From NCBI RefSeq assembly GCF_014191505.1, contig NZ_JACHWS010000002.1, positions 620,001 through 684,000 of the forward strand: 64,000 nt of DNA, written 5' to 3'. A program made the translations under genes and the position numbers. Under the pieces are notes generated by a model that made no database searches, had not been told where the DNA came from, and was given only the letters and a program-made list of their open reading frames with translations. The stretch is from Hoyosella altamirensis (lineage in GTDB: Bacteria > Actinomycetota > Actinomycetes > Mycobacteriales > Mycobacteriaceae). Shown here piece by piece: positions 22,068-31,460 of this stretch; the stretch's first letter is position 1; every line of letters begins with the position of its first letter.

Positions 22068-22864
22068 CGTGCTCCTCGGGTGTTGGTCGATATCGGGCTT
22101 TCCTGCGCGCTGAACGCGATGACGCTGCGGCCATCTGCCGGGTGCGTGAGAGTGTGCGCAGCAACCCGGAAGACATCGCGCAGAAGATCCGGCAGCAGGA
22201 CATCCTCGGGGCTTCCCTGGGCAGCCACCGTCCCCTCGTTCAGAACAACCACCGAGTCACAAAATGCCGCAGCGAGGTTGAGGTCGTGGAGAGCAGCGAT
22301 CGTGGTCAGCCCACGTTCACGCACCATCGCCATCAGTTCGAGCTGGAAGCCGATGTCCAGGTGGTTGGTCGGCTCGTCGAGAACCAGTATCGGAGCCTCC
22401 TGCACGAGCGCACGCGCGAGAAGAACTCGCTGTTTCTCGCCGCCCGACAGGTCGGCGAACATCCGGTTGGCGAGGTGCTTCGCTCCCACCGAGCTGAGCA
22501 TCTCGTAGGCCAGGGTGAGGTCTCGATCGGAGTCGCCGCCGAAGCCACGCTGATGTGGGACGCGCCCCAGCAGCGCGATGTCAAGCGCGGTCAAAGCAAA
22601 GTCCTGCGATGTTTCCTGAGTCATTACAGCCACGGTTCGCGCGGTCTGCTTGGCGGTGAGTTCACGAATGTCGTGGTCACCGAGGAAGATCGACCCCCCG
22701 GTGGGTTTGTGTATGCGGTAGAGCGTCCTCAGCAAGGTCGATTTGCCGCTGCCATTAGGTCCGAGCAAGCCCGTGAAGGTCCCATCTGGCACGACGAGTG
22801 TGACGTCCCGCACGATCTGGGTGCCACGCAGGGCGACGTCCACCTGGTCGAAACGTATGTCCAT
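22064..22864 (-). CDS. FecE-type ABC transporter ATP-binding protein
   Basis: 266-residue ATPase of the iron/B12 import class. Walker A GPNGSGKST, Q-loop MTQET, the signature LSGGEKQR, Walker B LVLDEPTNHLD and the switch His in ALHDLNLAA are all intact. It overlaps the permease stop by one base and the binding-protein start by 4 nt, so the three products form one transporter that energises uptake of an iron complex or related chelate. Confidence 0.93.
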   Translation of the reverse strand: MDIRFDQVDVALRGTQIVRDVTLVVPDGTFTGLLGPNGSGKSTLLRTLYRIHKPTGGSIFLGDHDIRELTAKQTARTVAVMTQETSQDFALTALDIALLGRVPHQRGFGGDSDRDLTLAYEMLSSVGAKHLANRMFADLSGGEKQRVLLARALVQEAPILVLDEPTNHLDIGFQLELMAMVRERGLTTIAALHDLNLAAAFCDSVVVLNEGTVAAQGSPEDVLLPDLLRDVFRVAAHTLTHPADGRSVIAFSAQESPISTNTRGAR

Positions 22865-23949
22865 CAGCTCACTCCCCCGCGGACCGCGCTAGCGCGCCGC
22901 ATCAGCCAGAGGAAGAACGGTGCCCCAACGACGGCAGTGAGAATCCCCAGTGGAATCTCCGTCGGCTGCGCGAGCGTTCGGGAAAGCAGGTCAGCGAGCA
23001 TCAGGAAGAGCGCGCCGCCCAGCACTGTTACGGGCAGCATCCTCCGGTGATCCGCACCGACGAGGATCCGCGCAACGTGGGGTATCACAAGCCCGACGAA
23101 GCCAATCCCGCCGGCAACGGCGACTGTCGCTCCCGTCAGGAGCGCCGCGGCGAGGAGGAGCAGCTTCCGCATGAGGCCTACGTTGACGCCCAGCGCGGTC
23201 GCCGCCTCATCCCCCGTAAGCATGGCATTGAGGGAACGCGACTGCAGCATCACCAGCACCGCGACGGCGGCTAAGCACACCGCCGGGAATGCGATTTGAG
23301 AGTAGGTCGCGGCCGAAACACTGCCGAGCAGGAAGAACAGCACACTGAAGACGTTCTGCGCTTCGGTTGTGATGGTCAGGAAGTTCGTGATGGCGGAGAG
23401 CAGCGCACCAAGGGCGACACCAGCGAGGATCAGCCTGGCTGGAGCTATAACCCCGCGCTGCTGAGCTAGCAAATAGACAAGCACCGTAGCCACCGTGGCG
23501 CCCAGGAACGCGGCGATGCTCAGTGGCACCCCCGCCAATGCGGTCGACCCGAACACAATTGCAAGTACCGCGCCGACGCCCGCTCCGGCGGACACACCGA
23601 GTATGTAGGGCTCAGCTAGGGGGTTGCGCACTGTGACCTGCATGATTGCGCCAGCTAGTGCAAGTGATGCCCCGGCGACGCCAGCGAGGATCGTCCGAGG
23701 CACCCGGAAGTTCCACACTGCCTGATCCTGGGCCAGCGTCAGCGATCCGTCAGCCATCCACGGCATGTTCGGCAGTAGGTGGCCCACGACGATTTTCAGG
23801 GCATCGACGAAGGACGTCTGGAGAGGACCAGTGCTTGCTGAGACCAGCAAAACCGCAGCGATTCCGACTCCGATAAGCCCACAGAGGAGCGCCGTAGCGC
23901 GGCCAGGAGGCCGAGCCACGGTGCGAGCTTCAACGGTCGGACTGGGCAC
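22864..23949 (-). CDS. FecCD-family ABC transporter permease
   Basis: 361-residue integral membrane protein with about nine to ten hydrophobic segments and the FecCD landmarks NPLAEPYILGVSAGAG and GGIGFVGLVIPH. It forms the channel of the importer, probably as a homodimer because only one permease gene is present. First gene of the permease-ATPase-binding protein operon. The 80 bp upstream hold no match to an iron box. Confidence 0.92.
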   Translation of the reverse strand: MPSPTVEARTVARPPGRATALLCGLIGVGIAAVLLVSASTGPLQTSFVDALKIVVGHLLPNMPWMADGSLTLAQDQAVWNFRVPRTILAGVAGASLALAGAIMQVTVRNPLAEPYILGVSAGAGVGAVLAIVFGSTALAGVPLSIAAFLGATVATVLVYLLAQQRGVIAPARLILAGVALGALLSAITNFLTITTEAQNVFSVLFFLLGSVSAATYSQIAFPAVCLAAVAVLVMLQSRSLNAMLTGDEAATALGVNVGLMRKLLLLAAALLTGATVAVAGGIGFVGLVIPHVARILVGADHRRMLPVTVLGGALFLMLADLLSRTLAQPTEIPLGILTAVVGAPFFLWLMRRASAVRGGVS

Positions 23950-24029
23950 TCAAACTCACCAACTCGAGGACTAGATGAAAACAGTAATCATTCTTAGTAC
24001 CTTGTCGGTGAATGCGCCAATCGGACCAC

Positions 24030-24695
24030 CTACCCGGGCGTCACCAGTCCCGATTCGTAAGCGGCCACAACCGCCTGAGCACGGTCGCGCAGCTGCAATT
24101 TCGACAGCACATTGCTGACATGGCTTTTCACGGTCTGCTCCGCAACCACCAGCGCATCCGCGATCTCGGCGTTACTCATGCCGTGCGCAACGAGTTCAAG
24201 CACCTCACGTTCACGCGGCGTCAACTCCATGAGCAACGACTTACGACGCTTCGGCGCTGCACGCCGTTTCGTGACCTCGGCGATGAGGCGACGCGTCACC
24301 GAGGGTGCTAGCAGCGCATCACCGCTCGCGACAATACGCACTGCCCGAACCAGCTCCTCGGCAGTGGCATCTTTCAGGAGGAAGCCGCTCGCACCGGCGG
24401 CGAGCGCCTCGTAAACATAGTCATCGATGTCAAATGTCGTCAGCATCAGCACTTTGACGTGGTCGCGGGCCATCCCTGAGGTCAAGATCTGCCGTGTCGC
24501 CTCCAGCCCATCCATCACCGGCATACGCACGTCCATCAGCACCACCTCAGGCTCGAGGCGCCTCACAGCTTCCACCGCGTCGGCACCATTCGCGGCATCA
24601 CCAACCACGATCATGTCGTCCTGCGAAGCGAGCAGCGCACCGAAGCCTTGACGCACCATCGCTTGATCGTCGGCGATGAACAACCTGATGGTCAC
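24030..24695 (-). CDS. NarL/LuxR-type response regulator
   Basis: 221-residue DNA-binding response regulator. The receiver domain has the acidic pair in FIADDQ, the phosphoacceptor Asp in VLMDVRMP and the Lys in FLLKDA. The C-terminal LuxR helix-turn-helix is clear in LTPREREVLELVAHGMSNAE and TVKSHVSNVLSKL. Nine nucleotides separate it from the upstream sensor kinase gene, so they form a two-component pair. No target is evident; the iron importer downstream and the phospholipase upstream are neighbours only. Confidence 0.94.
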   Translation of the reverse strand: MTIRLFIADDQAMVRQGFGALLASQDDMIVVGDAANGADAVEAVRRLEPEVVLMDVRMPVMDGLEATRQILTSGMARDHVKVLMLTTFDIDDYVYEALAAGASGFLLKDATAEELVRAVRIVASGDALLAPSVTRRLIAEVTKRRAAPKRRKSLLMELTPREREVLELVAHGMSNAEIADALVVAEQTVKSHVSNVLSKLQLRDRAQAVVAAYESGLVTPG

Positions 24696-24704
24696 GTGTC
24701 CACC

Positions 24705-25856
24705 CTATGCCGGCCGGGGTCGCGCGAAGGTGATGGGCAGCTCAGCGCGAACCTCAAAGCCCCCTTTGGGGGTAGGGCCTGCTTGAAGGGTGCCGCCAGC
24801 GCTGACGGCCCGCTCGTTCATTCCCGCAATCCCGTTGCCCGGTACGCCGGACAGCGGCTGCAGCAGCTTGTTCGTGATCACTGCCTCCACCGCGGCGTCG
24901 GTGTAGGAAATCTGGACGCGGACCGGAGCTCTGGGCGCATGCCTGGAAGCGTTAGCCAGCGCCTCCTGCACGATGCGGTAGAGGCTCATCCCGGTCAGCG
25001 CGCTCAGATTCTCCGGCACCTCACCGCTGAATGACCAGTTCAGCGGCACGCCCGCCCTTTTCGTGCTCGCAAGGAGTTCAGGGAGTTGCTGCGCCCCCGG
25101 TTGCGGCGCGCGCTGCACCACCGCATCCTCAGCACGGAGCACACCAAGCAGACCGCGCACTTCGAGCAAAGCGCCCCTCGCTGTTCCCGCTATCGATGTA
25201 AATTCGTCGCGCACCTCGCCAGGAACATTCTTCAAACGGAACGGTGCCGTCTCCGCTTGCACCACCACGAGCGACATCTGGTGCGCGACAACGTCATGGA
25301 GTTCACGCGCAATACGGGCACGCTCTTCCAGGATGATGCGGCGTTCACGCTCCTCATCCCGCAGTCGCTCTTGATCAGAAAGCTGCAGCCGCGACAGCAC
25401 CAGGCTGCGGAGAAGCACACCCACGACCATCAGTGCGGTCACGCCTAGAGGAAGCCCATCGGCGCCGTCAGTCAGGTCGAAGACAGCAACCGTCACCGCC
25501 CAGACGACCACGCTGACCCATATCCGGCACTGCAGAGCCACCGCCCCAGCCAGCAACATCAGCACGATCACGTGCACCACTTGCCAGGGAATATGCCATC
25601 CGGGCAGCGTCTCGATCTGCATGTTGACGATGACCGCCCATCCAGCAGCCGCACCGAATCCGAGCACCGGTTTCCGGCGTGCCGCCAACAAGGGCGCCGC
25701 AGTAGTCGCAGCGACCACCGGCTGCGTCGCGAGCGACACATCGTGCGTCAGCTGCAGAGTCGACCACGCGACCACGAACAGGATCACGCTCACGACCGCC
25801 AGGGACGCGTCGATCCACACCGTCACGTTCGCACGCACCCTCGACGCAAGGCCCAT
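24705..25856 (-). CDS. NarL-family sensor histidine kinase
   Basis: About 383 residues. Roughly five or six hydrophobic segments in the N-terminal part (from ASLAVVSVILFVVAW onward) are followed by a HisKA_3 dimerisation domain with the phosphoacceptor His in ARELHDVVAHQ, and a HATPase domain with NASRHA and GIAGMNERA. Partner of the response regulator immediately downstream. Start uncertain: I chose the ATG at 25856 because the first membrane segment then begins close to the N-terminus; an upstream ATG at 25967 would add 37 residues of little character. The signal is unknown. Confidence 0.85.
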   Translation of the reverse strand: MGLASRVRANVTVWIDASLAVVSVILFVVAWSTLQLTHDVSLATQPVVAATTAAPLLAARRKPVLGFGAAAGWAVIVNMQIETLPGWHIPWQVVHVIVLMLLAGAVALQCRIWVSVVVWAVTVAVFDLTDGADGLPLGVTALMVVGVLLRSLVLSRLQLSDQERLRDEERERRIILEERARIARELHDVVAHQMSLVVVQAETAPFRLKNVPGEVRDEFTSIAGTARGALLEVRGLLGVLRAEDAVVQRAPQPGAQQLPELLASTKRAGVPLNWSFSGEVPENLSALTGMSLYRIVQEALANASRHAPRAPVRVQISYTDAAVEAVITNKLLQPLSGVPGNGIAGMNERAVSAGGTLQAGPTPKGGFEVRAELPITFARPRPA

Positions 25857-26021
25857 GCCATTACCGTACGCAGGCACGAGCCCCCGCGCCTCGCTCTGCG
25901 GAGCGATCGCAGCCCCATACCTCAGTACTAGGCGGTGACGTTCTCCCCACGCAGACTGACGAGCCATTTCAGTCCCGAAGGTGATGTGAGCCGGCAGCCG
26001 CGATCCATACCGTTCCGCCCT

Positions 26022-26780
26022 ATGAACAGCTCAGTGACGCTTCGTCGACGACGAATAAGATACGCGACTGGGGTCGCTATTCTCACCGCACTGGCGCTCG
26101 CCGCCGTCACTCCGGTTGACGCCGCGATCACCGCAAATTCGGTTTCCACGCTGCCTCAGCACAACAGTCCCGGTACTTCCATGCGAGCGATCACAGCCTT
26201 CACCTCGCCCTACTCGCAGTACGGCTGGTGGCCGTCCGACTTCCCTGAGGTAATTGGATATACACCCCAGCTGCGTGACGGCATCTGGATGAACATCGAG
26301 GGTGACTGCTCGTCACCAGTTCCGCTGCCCGCCGAGTTCACCGATCCCTGCCGGGAGCACGACCTCGGCTACGACTTGTTGCGGTACGCGTCGAGCACTG
26401 GCGACGCACTCGGCAGTGAAGCACGTCAGGCAATAGACGAACAATTCGCTGCCCGGCTGGAGGAATCGTGCGAGAGGCAGACCACAGATAGGCCAGCGTG
26501 GCTCTGCGGCGCCGCAGCGACCACGGCAACTACAGTGGTCCGTGCAAATTCGCTGCGCCAGGCCAATAGTGTCCCCAGACACGAACCGCTTCTCACCCTC
26601 CAGCTCGCGGGTATCGTGATCGCCATCGTCGTCGCCGCTGTGGGCTTCTCCAGGCTTCGCGGCTTCAGGAAAAACCCTGAAACTTCTCCGTCCATCCCTG
26701 ACATTCGTGCGAAAGAAACCCGGGGTCACCCCGGTGCCCCCGTGAATCCTCTCAGAGAAGGATGGACGCCATGGCTGTAG
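26022..26780 (+). CDS. Secreted/membrane phospholipase A2-like protein
   Basis: 253 residues. A signal-peptide-like N-terminus (ATGVAILTALALAAVTPVDAA) precedes a prokaryotic phospholipase A2 domain with the catalytic pair in PCREHDLGYDLLRY (His-Asp dyad and flanking Cys). A C-terminal hydrophobic segment (LAGIVIAIVVAAVGF) followed by basic residues suggests anchoring in the membrane with the enzyme outside. I chose the ATG at 26022, which places the signal peptide correctly; the frame extends to 25935. It overlaps the next gene by 19 nt. Predicted activity: release of fatty acid from phospholipids. The Ca2+-binding loop is not obvious by eye. Confidence 0.75.
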   Translation: MNSSVTLRRRRIRYATGVAILTALALAAVTPVDAAITANSVSTLPQHNSPGTSMRAITAFTSPYSQYGWWPSDFPEVIGYTPQLRDGIWMNIEGDCSSPVPLPAEFTDPCREHDLGYDLLRYASSTGDALGSEARQAIDEQFAARLEESCERQTTDRPAWLCGAAATTATTVVRANSLRQANSVPRHEPLLTLQLAGIVIAIVVAAVGFSRLRGFRKNPETSPSIPDIRAKETRGHPGAPVNPLREGWTPWL

Positions 26781-28186
26781 CCCAGCTTCGACACATGACG
26801 CCCGCCGTCTCGTACCCTGCTGAGAAGATCTCGCTGGGCACCTTCGCCTGGCCAATTCGTGACTGGTTCATGTTGCGCACCGGCCTGCTCTCCACGAGCG
26901 GGATCGCGGTCGCACTGTCCCTCACGCCAGGATTACTGCCCCGAGCGGCAGCGATGCAGGCCTTCGTCACCGGCCTCTTCGTGCTTGTGGCGCTCGCCCT
27001 TCACTGCGGTGTTTCCTGGGTACTGCGCTACCGGGGGGTGACGGTGCCCGCTGCGTTTCGGGTGGTGGCCGCGGGACTGGGAGTGGTGGTTGCGGCGTAC
27101 GCGCTCTGGCGCAATTCAGAGTGGCAGAACGCGCTCAGGAGCGAAATGCGGATGCCGGAGATCGGGGCAACCTACTGGGCGGTGTTCGCCGGCCTAGCCG
27201 GAGCCATGATCGCGCTGGCCATGCTTGGTGTCCGCCTCATCGCGCGAGCCTCCCGCTCACCGATGAAGCTCGTGGGGATCGCCGTCGTTGTCGGCGCTGT
27301 CGTGTACCTCGTCGCGCTGCCCGCGGGAGGTTCCATGGCCACTCGGGCTGTTCAGCCAGTCAGCCTGGATATGCCCGGCCAACTTGCTAATACCCCGTGG
27401 GTTTCGGGCAGTTCGGATTCCCGGGTCTCCTGGGAGGAACTGGGAAGTTACGGTCAGCGTTTCGTGCTGGGCTCGGGAGCCGCCGGGGCATCGAGTGGTG
27501 CGGTACGTGTTTATGCCGGCATGTCCGCGGCAGACTCCATCCAGGAGCGCGCCGCCCTAGTGGTGCACGAGCTTGAAAGGACTGGGGGGCTGACGAAGTC
27601 GCATTTAGTCGTCGCTTTCCCCACTGGCAGCGGCTGGATTGACCCGGCTGCGGCCAGGGCGATCGAAGATCGATTCGGCGATGACGTGGCGACCGCGGCC
27701 ATGGCCTATTCGACAAGTCCGAGCTGGATCAATTACCTATTCGGCCGGGTGGAAGCGGAGGAAGCCGCAGCAATCCTCACCTCCGAGGTCGCGGCGCGTC
27801 TTCAGGAGATGCCACGCGCGGAACGTCCCCGCCTGTACCTTTACGGCCTCAGCATGGGGTCGATCGCTGGCGCAGCCGCACTGACCGCACTGGATCACGC
27901 TGGCCTGGAGCCCTGTGGTGTCCTTTGGGCCGGAGCGCCGCCCGCCGTGGACCGCACGACCACGCGAACCGTTGTAGTCGAGAACCCCAGCGATCCCGTT
28001 GCTGTCTGGGAACCGCGCCTCGCTGTATGGCCGACAGAACGCCTCGACGTCTGGCTACCAGTTGTGTCGTACCTCCAAGTGAGCGCTGATCTGGCGAATT
28101 CGCTTGCCGCTGGCCCCGGCTTTGGCCACCGCTACGGCGCCGAGCAGGGTGACCTTTTGCCGGACTGCGGACCTGAACGCTATTAA
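26762..28186 (+). CDS. Membrane alpha/beta-hydrolase family protein (DUF2319/Abhydrolase_9-like)
   Basis: 474 residues. The N-terminal half has four or more membrane segments and the family landmark SLTPGLLPR near residue 45. The C-terminal half is an extracytoplasmic or cytoplasmic alpha/beta-hydrolase with the nucleophile elbow YGLSMGSIAG. Members of this family are common in mycolic-acid actinobacteria and their substrate is unknown to me. The start codon lies inside the end of the phospholipase A2-like gene, so both are translated from one mRNA; a joint role in lipid turnover is possible but inferred only from this overlap. A second ATG three codons downstream is an alternative start. Confidence 0.78.
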   Translation: MDAMAVAQLRHMTPAVSYPAEKISLGTFAWPIRDWFMLRTGLLSTSGIAVALSLTPGLLPRAAAMQAFVTGLFVLVALALHCGVSWVLRYRGVTVPAAFRVVAAGLGVVVAAYALWRNSEWQNALRSEMRMPEIGATYWAVFAGLAGAMIALAMLGVRLIARASRSPMKLVGIAVVVGAVVYLVALPAGGSMATRAVQPVSLDMPGQLANTPWVSGSSDSRVSWEELGSYGQRFVLGSGAAGASSGAVRVYAGMSAADSIQERAALVVHELERTGGLTKSHLVVAFPTGSGWIDPAAARAIEDRFGDDVATAAMAYSTSPSWINYLFGRVEAEEAAAILTSEVAARLQEMPRAERPRLYLYGLSMGSIAGAAALTALDHAGLEPCGVLWAGAPPAVDRTTTRTVVVENPSDPVAVWEPRLAVWPTERLDVWLPVVSYLQVSADLANSLAAGPGFGHRYGAEQGDLLPDCGPERY

Positions 28187-28248
28187 TTTCGGGACCGCTA
28201 CCGATTCGCGGTGCTTGATTCGGGCCCGGAACCTGACACGATTGCCTT

Positions 28249-29133
28249 ATGCGGGGAATAATCCTGGCGGGCGGCACAGGTTCGCGCCTGCATCCGATCA
28301 CGCTTGGCATCAGCAAGCAACTGCTGCCGGTCTATGACAAGCCGATGATCTATTACCCGCTCTGCACGTTGATGATGGCGGGAATTTCGGATGTTCTTGT
28401 GATCACTACCCCACACGAACAAGGGCAGTTTCAGCGTCTGCTCGGTGACGGCTCACAATTCGGAATCAGCCTGACGTATGCGGTCCAGTCCGAACCACGC
28501 GGGCTGGCGCAAGCGTTCACCCTCGGTGCGGCGCACATAGGCACAGGTGCTGTCGCACTCATTCTTGGCGACAACATCTTCTACGGCCCGGGAACCGGAA
28601 CGAGTCTGAAGCGGTTCCACGGACTCGATGGAGGTTTCGTCTTCGGCTACCGGGTGTCGGACCCGTCCGCATATGGGGTGATCGAGTTCGGTGCCGACGG
28701 GCGGGCGATATCTCTGGAAGAAAAGCCAGCGAAACCCAAATCGCATTATGCGGTACCAGGCTTGTACTTCTATGACAATGATGTTGTATCGATCGCGCAA
28801 GGTTTGGAGCCTTCTCAGCGCGGTGAATACGAGATCACCGACATCAACCTCGCATACCTCAACGCAGGTAGGCTTTCCGTGGAGAAACTCGGCCGTGGCA
28901 CCGCATGGCTGGATACTGGAACGTTCGACTCGTTCCTCGAGGCGTGCAATTTCGTGCGCACAATCGAGCACCGGCAAGGCATGAAAATCAGTGCGCCTGA
29001 AGAGGTCGCATGGCGGTGCGGCTTCATCGATGACGAGGCTCTCGAGCGCCACGGGCATTTGCTAAGGAAATCGGGGTACGGAAGCTACCTCCTCGAACTG
29101 CTGGAAAGCGAAAAAGACGATGGAATTTCGTGA
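28249..29133 (+). CDS. rmlA: Glucose-1-phosphate thymidylyltransferase
   Basis: 294 residues. Makes dTDP-glucose from glucose-1-phosphate and dTTP, first step of dTDP-rhamnose synthesis. The N-terminal nucleotidyltransferase motif [12 protein letters not shown] is followed by [24 protein letters not shown] and EKPAKPKS, all typical of RmlA. It overlaps rmlC by 14 nt. Rhamnose is needed for the arabinogalactan linker. Confidence 0.96.
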   Translation: MRGIILAGGTGSRLHPITLGISKQLLPVYDKPMIYYPLCTLMMAGISDVLVITTPHEQGQFQRLLGDGSQFGISLTYAVQSEPRGLAQAFTLGAAHIGTGAVALILGDNIFYGPGTGTSLKRFHGLDGGFVFGYRVSDPSAYGVIEFGADGRAISLEEKPAKPKSHYAVPGLYFYDNDVVSIAQGLEPSQRGEYEITDINLAYLNAGRLSVEKLGRGTAWLDTGTFDSFLEACNFVRTIEHRQGMKISAPEEVAWRCGFIDDEALERHGHLLRKSGYGSYLLELLESEKDDGIS

Positions 29134-29707
29134 ACTGAGAATTCCCGGGTCCTGGGAAGTCACCCCTCGCCAATTCTCCGATGACCGTGGCGTCTTTCTC
29201 GAATGGTTCAAACAGGAAACCTTCACAAGCACGACCGGTCAGCGCTTTGAACTGGAGCAGGCGAACTGGTCTGTATCAGGCGAAGGTGCGCTGCGTGGTA
29301 TTCATTTCGCTGACGTACCGCCAGGCCAGGCGAAGTACGTCACGTGCGTGCGCGGCGCGATACTCGACGTTGTCGTGGATGTCCGTGTCGGCTCACCGAC
29401 GTTTGGGCAGTGGGACAGCGTCTTGCTTGATGACACAGCGAAGCGGGCGGTCTTCATCGACGTAGGGCTGGGACACGCCTTTTACGCACTCGATGAGAAA
29501 GCGACGGTCCTTTACCTTTGCACCAGCGGGTACAACCCGAAAGCGGAACACGGGATCAACCCACTCGACCGCGATATCGGAATCGAGTGGCCGCATATCG
29601 GACACACGGGACGGCGGCTAGACCCGATTCTGTCTGACAAGGATGCTGCGGCGCCGACCCTGAAAGAGGCTCAGGAGCAGGGGATTCTCCCGACGTTCCG
29701 CGGTTAG
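29120..29707 (+). CDS. rmlC: dTDP-4-dehydrorhamnose 3,5-epimerase
   Basis: 195-residue cupin enzyme that epimerises dTDP-4-keto-6-deoxyglucose at C3 and C5. The catalytic His lies in [19 protein letters not shown], and the [12 protein letters not shown] and LGHAFYAL segments are typical. Its ATG lies 14 nt inside rmlA, so the two are coupled. The reductase rmlD, which finishes the pathway, is not in the window. Confidence 0.95.
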   Translation: MEFRELRIPGSWEVTPRQFSDDRGVFLEWFKQETFTSTTGQRFELEQANWSVSGEGALRGIHFADVPPGQAKYVTCVRGAILDVVVDVRVGSPTFGQWDSVLLDDTAKRAVFIDVGLGHAFYALDEKATVLYLCTSGYNPKAEHGINPLDRDIGIEWPHIGHTGRRLDPILSDKDAAAPTLKEAQEQGILPTFRG

Positions 29708-29780
29708 GAGTGTTGGACGCGGTCAGCGAGGCTATCCGGGATTACTCTCAGAACAGAGCACACCACGCCTGGAGGCCGAC

Positions 29781-30335
29781 ATGACGAGCGCACATTCGGC
29801 GCGACTGCTGTCCCTGGAAGAGTGGGACGCACTTCCTGAGGACAACAGTGCCCGCATCGAACTCCAGGAAGGTGTGCTTATCGTAAGCCCAAAACCGCAG
29901 CGTAGGCACCAACGAGCAGCGGCACGAATCTGGAAGCAGTTGGACTCCCAACTCCCTTTAGGCTTCGAAGCGCTGCTCGACTTCGAGATCGTCGTCGAAG
30001 CGGAGTTCCCAGCGACCGTTCGGGTACCCGATGTTGTTGTGACGCGGTCCGACGGCCCTGACAAACGTGTAGCCGCAGCGGAGGTCGTGATTGCCATCGA
30101 GATCGTCTCGCCTGGGTCGCGGCGCACCGATACCGTCACGAAACGTTCCGAATACGCCGAGGCCGGAATCCCGCACTACAGGATAGTCGATCTTGATGAG
30201 CCCGCCACTTTGACGGCCCTGCACCTCGCTGGAGACTTTGGTTACCAGGAGGCTCCTGCTGTCTCCGGCAGTTTCACGACGGCGGAACCGTTCGCTCTGA
30301 CGCTCCAACTTGACGGGCTCGCTGACGCCCGCTGA
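29781..30335 (+). CDS. Uma2-family (DUF820) putative endonuclease-fold protein
   Basis: 184 residues of the Uma2/DUF820 family, which has a PD-(D/E)xK nuclease-like core. Visible landmarks are the N-terminal LSLEEWDALPE, ELQEGVLIVSPKP, PDVVVTRSD, the core VIAIEIVSPGSRRTDTVTK and the AGIPHYRIVDLD segment. The Asp and Glu-x-Val-Ser-Pro elements match the presumed active site. The biological role of the family is poorly defined. It stands alone between rmlC and the convergent GtrA gene, with no partner toxin, phage or transposon gene next to it. Confidence 0.85.
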   Translation: MTSAHSARLLSLEEWDALPEDNSARIELQEGVLIVSPKPQRRHQRAAARIWKQLDSQLPLGFEALLDFEIVVEAEFPATVRVPDVVVTRSDGPDKRVAAAEVVIAIEIVSPGSRRTDTVTKRSEYAEAGIPHYRIVDLDEPATLTALHLAGDFGYQEAPAVSGSFTTAEPFALTLQLDGLADAR

Positions 30336-30346
30336 CTGTGCACGCG

Positions 30347-30814
30347 TCAGGAGATCTTGAAGATCACTGCGCGCTGAACGATGAAGTTAATGACTGTCGC
30401 CGTCCCTTGCGCAATCACGAACGCCACCGGGACCCGCCACAGCGCGTCTTCGGGGAAGTAATGGTACAGCGCGGTCGAGATGCCCACTTGAAGAGCGAAG
30501 GTGACACCGTAGAGCGCGATGACCGCCATGAATCGCGCGTTGCTGTGGGGCGCTTTGAAGGTCCACCGCCGGTTGATCATGTAGGCGGTTGTGGTGCCGA
30601 GGATGAAGCTGATCGATTTCGCCAGCCAGAACGGAAGCCCGAGGCCAAGAAATGCAAGCAGGGAACCGAAGTCCACAATCGCAGAAAGCCCGCCCGTCAC
30701 GCCGAAGCGGATCATCTGTGTCTTCAGGCTGACATCGGCGGTGCTGGTGTATTCGTCGAGCGGCAGCTCAACGGGGAGGGGCAGTTCGTGGTGTTCTTCG
30801 GACGCTGTTGCCAC
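30347..30814 (-). CDS. GtrA-family membrane protein, Rv3789-like
   Basis: 155 residues with four transmembrane segments (from about residue 35 on) and the family motif INRRWTF. In M. tuberculosis the GtrA protein Rv3789 is encoded beside dprE1-dprE2 and has been linked to decaprenylphosphoryl-arabinose transport or to AftA recruitment. Here it is likewise near dprE1-dprE2, with an SRPBCC-TetR pair in between. A role in moving decaprenyl-linked sugar across the membrane is inferred from this synteny, not proved by sequence. Confidence 0.85.
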   Translation of the reverse strand: MATASEEHHELPLPVELPLDEYTSTADVSLKTQMIRFGVTGGLSAIVDFGSLLAFLGLGLPFWLAKSISFILGTTTAYMINRRWTFKAPHSNARFMAVIALYGVTFALQVGISTALYHYFPEDALWRVPVAFVIAQGTATVINFIVQRAVIFKIS

Positions 30815-30861
30815 GAAGCGAGCCTAGCGTGCCTTTGGCAAGATTCCCGGCACTTGCGCGA

Positions 30862-30901
30862 GCTAACACCGTTAGCCCACAATATAGCTAACAGTGTTAG
30901 C
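30862..30901. promoter_or_regulatory. Twin TetR-type operators in front of the SRPBCC-tetR operon
   Basis: Two 15-bp inverted repeats, GCTAACACCGTTAGC (30862-30876, one mismatch between arms) and GCTAACAGTGTTAGC (30887-30901, perfect 7-1-7), have centres 25 bp apart. The second touches the ribosome binding site AAGGAGG (30903-30909) of the SRPBCC gene, so binding would block its expression. The obvious candidate ligand is the TetR protein encoded as the second gene of the same operon, giving autorepression. Confidence 0.75.
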
Positions 30902-30914
30902 CAAGGAGGCTGTC

Positions 30915-31460
30915 GTGAAGTTCGCCAAATATCCGCTCATCGCTCTCGGGGTAGTACTTCTTGCCGGAATCGGCAGCTACGCCTGGACAGCAATCACCAA
31001 ACCCTCCATTCACACATCAGTGGACATCAACGCTGACCCCGATGCCGTGTGGGAGATACTCACGGACTTTGACGCGTACAGCGAGTGGAATCCGTTCATC
31101 ATCCACTCCTCTGGCGCAGCCGAAGTCGGCGCACAACTGCACAACACGCTGCGCAACGGCGAAACCGAAATGGAATTCGCACCCACGATCGTCGTCGCCG
31201 ATCCGGGTTCAGAACTCCGCTGGATCGGCCAGTTCCTCCTGCCCGGGATCATCAAGGGTGAGCACTATTTCCTTATCGAAGAGATCAGCCCCGGCAGGGT
31301 ACGTTTCATCCAGGGTGAAGACTTCCGCGGAGCACTTGTTCCTTTTGCTGGAAGTGCGCTCGACGTCGAAGACGGCTTCGACGCAATGAATCAGGCACTC
31401 AAGAAGAAGGCCGAGGAGGAGCGTGACGCCCGAGTTGCCGCTGCGGCCCCAACTCCCTGA
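30915..31460 (+). CDS. SRPBCC-family (polyketide cyclase/START-like) membrane-anchored protein
   Basis: 181 residues. An N-terminal hydrophobic segment (YPLIALGVVLLAGIGSYAW) anchors an SRPBCC/START-like domain: VDINADPDAVWEILTDFDAYSEWNPF is the classic first part of this ligand-binding fold. Start chosen as the GTG at 30915 because AAGGAGG lies 6 nt upstream; the frame extends 7 codons further upstream into the operator. It overlaps the TetR gene by 38 nt, so the two are one operon. Likely binds a small hydrophobic molecule outside the membrane; no enzyme activity is evident. Confidence 0.8.
   Translation: MKFAKYPLIALGVVLLAGIGSYAWTAITKPSIHTSVDINADPDAVWEILTDFDAYSEWNPFIIHSSGAAEVGAQLHNTLRNGETEMEFAPTIVVADPGSELRWIGQFLLPGIIKGEHYFLIEEISPGRVRFIQGEDFRGALVPFAGSALDVEDGFDAMNQALKKKAEEERDARVAAAAPTP

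Noticed and set aside
23974-23998. AT-rich stretch GATGAAAACAGTAATCATT upstream of the FecCD permease, first thought to be a Zur or Fur-type box
   Set aside because: Only partial resemblance (AATGATT on one strand) and no real dyad symmetry.
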